Assembly (NCBI GenBank): GCA_905250115.1
Contig: CAJNOI010000009.1
Location: forward strand, 1-64,000
DNA from: Adineta steineri
Taxonomy: Eukaryota > Rotifera > Eurotatoria > Adinetida > Adinetidae
Length of the DNA stretch: 64,000 nt
Direction of reading: 5' to 3'
Every line of letters begins with the position of its first letter. Position 1 is the first letter of the stretch. Under the pieces are notes generated by a model. It ran no database searches, was not told where the DNA came from, and saw only the letters and a list, made by a program, of their open reading frames with translations. Position numbers and translations under genes: made by a program. This document shows positions 58,601 through 64,000 of this stretch, one piece after another.

Positions 58601-59202
58601 TCTACATTGTAAAAGACATTACATATAACCTTTAACCCACTGTTTATGATATTTTTTTATCAATATAAAACTTTTGGTTTTTATCATAAAGGTTGAAAAA
58701 GGATATATAAATGTTTAGTGATATCGTAATTCGAAAGAGATAAATGTTTCCAAAACAATACTATCTTAGTTAATTTTATGATTGTTAGGTTATAACTAGA
58801 ATAGAATGACAATGCGCACACCATAGAGAATTATATTCACTTGAACGTATACTAAAGTACAACTCTATTCGTTATTTTGCTAGAAATATTTATTTTCTAT
58901 TCAATGATTCTTTATCTACCTGTTGATTTCGGTGTTGGTTCAGGATGAATTTCAGGTGTATCATCGAATGATTGTATTGGTGTTGATGCTAAAGTAATTT
59001 GAGGAGGAGAGGAAATAAGATCTGGTGATTCTGGTAGAAAACTATCCATATGAATTGTTTCAGGAGATTTTGGTAAGTGTCCATTTGTATTTATTATAGT
59101 ACTGTTCGGTGATGTTTTAAGTATTTCATTTGATGGCGGATCTGTTTTACGAATTGTTTCGATCAATTTAAACCAACCACGCATTTGACCTGATGCATCC
59201 AT
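52656..59202 (-). CDS. ASH1L-like bromodomain-PHD-BAH protein without AWS/SET
   Basis: Eight minus-strand exons: 58920-59202, 57125-58253, 56458-56565, 55827-56392, 54837-55186, 54409-54783, 53519-54160 and 52656-53066; 1287 residues in frame. The long basic N-terminal part (RRGRKRKHKKEKEK) has no clear domain. A bromodomain follows (about 720-840; MYYEIISKPIDLTIIRNKL), then a PHD finger (about 918-960; CRCGSFYDETALVQCYACH, WQHISC, CFEC) and a BAH domain (about 990-1115; YYLRPYETFHEVTRKFYSNE, CYVLDTSTFCKGKP, CEYRVDKLARTF), ending KSYCFDNY..LSIKRDY. This order and these motifs match ASH1L C-termini. No AWS, SET (NHSCxPN) or post-SET sequence is encoded in any exon or intron seen. The start is uncertain: an acceptor-like TTTCAAG lies about 30 bases upstream of ATG 59202. 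Confidence 0.83.
53100..53470. repeat. GC-rich repeat-like insertion in intron 7 of the ASH1L-like gene
   Basis: Sits inside the intron 53067-53518 and differs sharply in base composition. Opposed motifs occur: CCCAATCCCAATCCTATCGG on the left and ATCGGGATCGGGATG on the right. It holds a CCCACACCCACTC stretch like the GT/CA hairpin arms. Probably a degraded mobile element; family and ends not determined. Confidence 0.5.
55306..55404. repeat. Large GT/CA-rich hairpin in intron 4 of the ASH1L-like gene
   Basis: The left arm is GTGGG/GTGAG-rich (GGGCGTGGGAGTGGG and GTGAGAGTGTGGGTG), the loop is AAAAAGGATAG, and the right arm is CCCATACTCACACACCCACC. This is the largest member of the hairpin family in the window. 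TGTGGG is, from memory, the telomere hexamer reported for bdelloids. Confidence 0.7.
55602..55774. mobile_element. hAT-like MITE, second copy, nested in GC-rich DNA
   Basis: Starts CAGTGGCGGGCGATGG and ends ATCGCCTCTG. Target duplication GCGCCGTC (55594-55601) and GCGCCGCC (55775-55782), 7 of 8 identical. Internal blocks CAGCAAAAAT, CACTACTTCGA, GAGCCGAAAT and CCCTACTCA are shared with the reverse complement of the element at 51562-51739. The surrounding GGGCGCCG-rich DNA is itself unlike the intron, so this looks like a nested insertion. Confidence 0.8.
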
Positions 59203-62133
59203 ATTTGTCGAAGATAGTTTTGATTTATCCTTGAAATTTACATGATAAATGAAAATTAAAAATCAATAAAAACTAATTACTATATGTTGATGTTCTGTTT
59301 CATCGTGTTGGATATTTTATCAATAACATCTAAAAACTGAAGAATAAAAATGATCAGAAAAAGTAAAACATATGGATATTATATATATTTTAATAACTAT
59401 TACTATCAAAAGTGAATTGAATATTTAGATAGTGATTCTCTTTCTCTCTTTCTCTCCTCACTTTTGTCAGTAATTGTTTGTTTATTGTATTGTCTATTAT
59501 TTATTCTCTCTACTATTCTTTGCTATCCTATTGGATAAATGACTCATTTGTCAATTTTTCTTTCTTTCTTCTAAGGTTGACTTCAGAGAAAATAACCAAT
59601 AGTCAATCAATAATGACAAAGTAGATTTTCTTTATATTTGTATTCGACAAATCGATAAAATCTAATTTTTTAACAACTACATTTCATTGAAAAAGTCTCA
59701 TCCTTTTTTTAAAGTATTATAGATGTCCCTAGTAACCTATCGAAAATGCATCATAATTACAGATATTTATTTTGGCTCATAGATGTATTTATTATAATCC
59801 TTAATAGACATATTACAGTTCTTTCTATAGTAAATATTGAAATATATGCTTTAGACTTGATTTTGTGGTTCTTCTCTTTACAATGTGAGCATTTTACACA
59901 TTGCATAACAATGGATGAAGGTGAAGAGATGTGAATATTTTAATAAAATATCAATACTCTTGATTATTTAATAATTCGAGAAGCAACTTGATCTTTAGTT
60001 AGTATCATATAATTGCTGAAATCGAGTTATGAGATGTTGCGCTCGTATTACTAATGTTTATATTGAATTGAATTCAGTTTAATGATGAGTAGGAATGAAT
60101 CGAGTACATGTTCATTTAGAGCGTGTATACGTTAGATTTCGATCTATTGAATTATGATCATAAATGAGTAGAAATTCAAAATCGTATAATAAAAAAAAGT
60201 AATCATAAACATCAAGTATCTGTTAATAGATCAATATTTTATGATATTATTTAACTGTAGGAAGCATGCAATATGAACATAAATTACCTTGTACATCATT
60301 AGATGTTTGATTAGGATGTAACTTTTAGTAATTATTTATTAAATCATCTTGACTTTGAATAAATATGGTCATATATATATATACAGCTATATGCTGAAGA
60401 ATATGAATGTTAGAATTTGAAATTAATTCTAGTTTTCATCAAGAACAACATCAAATAACAAATTATTTTTTACTCCTTTTCAACGTCTAACCGATGAATA
60501 TAATTTCTATGTTTATTTACATAATCGATTCAGTAAATTAATTAGGATTATGCATGTATTAAATGATCGTTGTCGAGCTTATGTTCTTTCATATTCAGTT
60601 ACATTAGATGAGCACATGCTCGTACGTCAAAAAGAAGCAGCTCTATGTCAATTATGTAAAGGTTTACATACAACTTAAAATCAAAGATGTTTTCAAAAAC
60701 AATCTGAAAGCTGGATTAGTATGAAAAACTATGCTATTGTGTTTTTTGTTCAATGAACTATTATCAATTACGATAAGCAGTATTTCATATGAATAAATTA
60801 CAGTTAATTACTACATCACGTTGGAGATTCAATAGATTAATAAGATTCTATAAAACTTATTTACTCAATGTTATCATTCGTGTTAACTTATAATATCATG
60901 TTTTGTCTTTGTCAGATCTTCTTCTCTTTGTTTCATTGTCATATTAGTTTAGAAAATATTCATTGGACATTACTTTATTAGCGAGCACTGGATTTCAAAC
61001 TGGCTTTCAGTGTAATATCGCAACTTTCGTCTACAGAAACAGTAAGTAGTATGAAACAAACAGCAATAATAAGACTTATACTCAAAAATATGAAAAGTAG
61101 TTTATAGTAATCATTCTTCTGTTTTATTTTTAATATTCTAATGCATTTTATTCATTTTCTTATGATTTAATTTTGTTTATGATTATTTAATTCTAATACA
61201 TACTTGAGATTGACATCTGATTTGCGCAGAAAAGAGTAGGCCTGGTTTATGATGAAAAGAAAAAATTTGAATATTCAATATCAAATCATTGATATTCCTG
61301 AGAGATTTTGTCAACGTAATTAGATCTTATTTTCTTACAATTCGATTCCACTAGTTAGAGATATTCTTCTTTTACTTTTCTATTCCATATTATTCACCTA
61401 TGATATATACAATTTGTTTTATCTTTTTTATTATTATTAAAAAATACAATTTATGATTTCGGTGAAACAGTAAAGCTCTTAATAAATTAACTCTAATGAT
61501 AAATACTAATACTTATCTTCTTACTTTAGAATTATTTTTTTCTCAAATCAAATAATGCATAGCTATTTCAATTAATTTTCATTTGATGATGAAAACTAAA
61601 ACTGTTTTATCTCTCAAAATCCATGTCATTTCTCATACGCCATTTGGCTGACATCTAACTACGTAATAAATAGTAATGCGTTATTTGGAGCTTACCCTAT
61701 ATACGATTTTAATCTTATTCGAATAATATTTCTGACGTAAAGGCGTTTGATCATAAGAAAGTAGGTGGCCATAAGAGAAGCATTCCTATAAATTTGTTTG
61801 TGCTAACATACTATTTTCATATATATAGTTGTATGACATTTAACTATTTCAAGTTTATAATAAAACAGTATTAAAGACAAAGTTGTTTTAAGCGTTTTCT
61901 TAATATCAACGTTTTTTTCTTTTGATGTAGTTTCATTTCTCAAATCAAATTACTCTATAAGTTGAAATAGTTGTACTACATCTATATGTCATATTTTCCT
62001 ACAAGACAAATTACTGTATAAAACATATTCTATTTACAGACGTCAACTATATAACGTTTTCACTTTTCAACATATATCTCACAACATTCCCCAACATTTC
62101 TTATCTTTTCATTTTAGAAAATATCCATTAAGA
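59203..62133. other. Intergenic, mostly unrecognised
   Basis: About 2.9 kb between two outward-reading starts. Apart from a coding-like stretch at 60433-60678 nothing was identified. CT-rich runs near 59440-59470. Confidence 0.5.
60433..60678 (+). other. Coding-like open stretch, possible exon or gene remnant
   Basis: 82 codons with the stop (81 residues), open after TAG/AG at 60430-60432 and ending in TAA. The composition is protein-like rather than simple repeat: FTPFQRLTDEYNFYVYLHNRF, KLIRIMHVLNDRCRAYVLSY, EHMLVRQKEAALCQLCKGL. No start codon near its 5' end, but an acceptor-like TCTAG precedes it. Family not recognised; it may be an isolated last exon or a fragment of a lost gene. Confidence 0.4.
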
Positions 62134-63328
62134 ATGTCTGCTGCAACTATAATCAACGCTGTTAATCTTCAATTTAGTCGATTAGCACCACTCGTAGTAT
62201 TTATTTTTGGGGTTCCTGGAAATATTTTTAACATTCTCATTTTTATACGTCCAAATCTTATCAAAAATCCATGTTCAACTTATTTTTTCTGCTCGTCATT
62301 GGCCAATTTAAATGTTCTTTTCTTCGGTCTCATCCCACGATCACTTGCGGATGGTTTTGGTATTGATCCTGTTTCAAATAATCTAGCATTTTGTCGATTT
62401 CGTTATTTCATGGTTCACCCTTCTGTGGTTCTTTCGTCATGGTTTACCATCTTAGCTGGTATTGATCGTTATTGTATTAGTTCAAGAGATGTGCATCGTC
62501 GTCAACTCAGCAATCTAAAATATTCACGTTATATATCTGCTATAACAGCATTCATAGGTTTCGCTATATATTCCCATCTTCTTGGTTTATTTGTGATGCA
62601 ACAACTCAAAACTGGTCCATATTGTTATGCTTTAGTTGGACCTTATCGAGTTTTTTATGATTTCTTTTACTTCGCTACATTTAGTTTTACACCACCCATA
62701 ATTATGATTATTCTTGGATTACTAACCTACCATAATGTTCGTCAGACACGTTCACATATTGTTCCTGTAGTGACAAATAACACAAATGCTGGCCAATTAA
62801 AAAGACGAGATCGACAGTTACTCAAAATGACATGTTTACAATTTATTTGTGTTATTATATTAACATTACCTATTGCTGTTCAAAAATTATATTCCACATT
62901 CACACAAAATGATGTAAAAGGTACAACTCAAGTAGCAATTGAAAGCTTTATAACAATATTGTTGCGAGTATTTGTCTATATTAACGCTAGTACAAGCTTC
63001 TATGTGTAAGTAATCTACATATATATTATTTAGTATAATCTACTAGAAATATCTTTGTTTATTTTTTTGAAAATATAGATTTACTTTATCTGGAAGTGTG
63101 TATCGAAAAGAATTTCTTTGTATAATAAGCAAAATGGTTGGTTGTATCTTTGGTAAAAACAGCTCAATATATCGGCGATTTCATGTACGAGTTGAAATGA
63201 GCATGGGTGGACAAACAGTAACGACGAATCGAACGATTGCAACGACAGGACGATCCAGAACGAATACCATGATGCTTGAAGTTAACAGAATAGAAAGAGC
63301 GTATAACAAAGAAAAATCTCAGATATAA
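62134..63328 (+). CDS. Rhodopsin-type G-protein-coupled receptor, paralog of the 4.4 kb gene
   Basis: Two exons, 62134-63005 and 63079-63328, join in frame through FYV|FTLSGSVYRKEF, giving 373 residues. TM1 carries GVPGNIFNILIF (GN motif intact), and TM3 ends LAGIDRYCISS (IDRY). Cys before TM3 (LAFCRFRYF) and in the second extracellular loop (GPYCYALVGPYR). A Lys/Arg-rich third loop RRDRQLLKM precedes TM6. RRQLSNLKYSR and VGPYRVFYD mirror RRLSNLKRAW and YGPYRLFND in the single-exon receptor at 4443. The extra intron before the tail distinguishes the two. Probable peptide receptor. Confidence 0.85.
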
Positions 63329-63799
63329 CATGATGATTATATTTTGTATTGTAAATTTTGATGTTGTCTTGTATCATAATAAAAAAGAAAATTTCAAACA
63401 TAATTGTTGTAATATTATGAAATATTGAAATATTTTTTTGAAAGAACTTAACTTCAAATAAAGAATTCTTTCGGATATGTAACCATTTAGATGAAATGTA
63501 TATAATATTTTCATGCGTTTAAAATGTATCAATGTAACATCTGAAGTACATCGAACTACGGCATAAATTCAATATTAAATGTTTCTAGTGAAGGTATGAA
63601 GTTGACCGTATGGATATCTCTATATACTTATTGGTAATGATATACTGAAAAGAAAATACTTTGATAAAAAGTTGGAATTCTTTATTAGTGATAATGATAA
63701 TATAATGTTATAAATCATAGAAAATTATTCTGGAATATAAAATACATAAGTTCACTTTTCTTGTTTTAATTTCATTGATCCGTTTCAATAGTGAAAATA
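63329..63799. other. Intergenic, nothing recognised
   Basis: About 470 AT-rich bases between the receptor gene and its degraded copy. Confidence 0.5.
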
Positions 63800-63940
63800 T
63801 CTAGAGTTTTAACGGTTTTATTATTTTATGGTTCTCTCTTCATGGTTTTCTATCTTAGCTGGTATTGATAGTCGTCGTGTTAGTTAGTGAAATGTTCACT
63901 GTTGTCAACTGAGTAATCTTAAATATTAACATTATTATCA
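63800..63940 (+). pseudogene. Degraded GPCR fragment (TM3 and second intracellular loop)
   Basis: Resembles 62385-62540 of the adjacent receptor gene: TCTTCATGGTTTTCTATCTT and AGCTGGTATTGATAGTCGTC against the gene's TM3 region, then GTTCACTGTTGTCAACTGAG against the RRQLSNL coding region. Stops (TAG, TGA) and a deletion of about 16 bases before TM3 break it. It may continue beyond the window, but no more is recognisable. Confidence 0.72.
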
Positions 63941-64000
63941 TGTTATTCAGTTATTCACTACTAAATAAGTGGAAAGCGAAACATATTGTTATACTCAAAG

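Overview
The window is nuclear DNA from a small, compact, strongly AT-rich animal genome. Genes are split by many short GT-AG introns, mostly 50-70 bases, and often lie less than 200 bases apart. The best fit is a bdelloid rotifer (Rotaria or Adineta type). This is inferred from the mix of ordinary animal genes (TGF-beta ligand, Cys-loop receptor, MBD2/3, ASH1L-like, UBE2D, ELOVL, TMEM50, TSR2, rhodopsin-type receptors) with families typical of bdelloids, some of bacterial look: an ADP-ribosyltransferase/TPR protein, bacterial-style kelch repeats, a microbial-type PARG and a membrane-anchored methyltransferase.

Layout. 1-10.4 kb: 3' part of a metallocarboxypeptidase, a BAHD-like acyltransferase with a disturbed 5' end, a GPCR, a TGF-beta ligand on the minus strand and an LRR membrane protein. 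10.5-24.3 kb: an accessory region holding two copies of a two-gene cassette, a type II membrane kelch protein followed by an ART-TPR protein. Copy A is nearly complete, with one in-frame stop in the ART-TPR gene. Copy B has an intact kelch gene, but its ART gene runs into a 100-N assembly gap. Between them lie a ~590-base foldback element, a third truncated copy of the cassette's 5' flank, and the 3' end of a DLG/MPP-like MAGUK gene cut off exactly where cassette B begins. Copy A carries a ~1 kb insertion, and copy B a 232-base palindromic element; each site is empty in the other copy.

25-50 kb: conserved animal genes. These are UBE2D, an ELOVL6-like elongase, an anionic-type Cys-loop receptor, a PARG macrodomain protein, a minus-strand lectin/CUB single-pass receptor, a TMEM50/TSR2 divergent pair, a claudin-like protein, a methyltransferase and a second type of GPCR. 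51-59 kb (minus strand): two adjacent chromatin genes that each lack their hallmark domain, an MBD2/3 without the methyl-DNA-binding domain and an ASH1L-like bromo-PHD-BAH protein without AWS/SET. Their introns carry two copies of a short hAT-like element with 8-base target duplications. 62-64 kb: a GPCR paralogous to the one at 4.4 kb, followed by a degraded copy.

Exon joins were made by hand. For most multi-exon genes the exon lengths add up to an uninterrupted frame, which supports the models. No tRNA, rRNA or CRISPR array was recognised.
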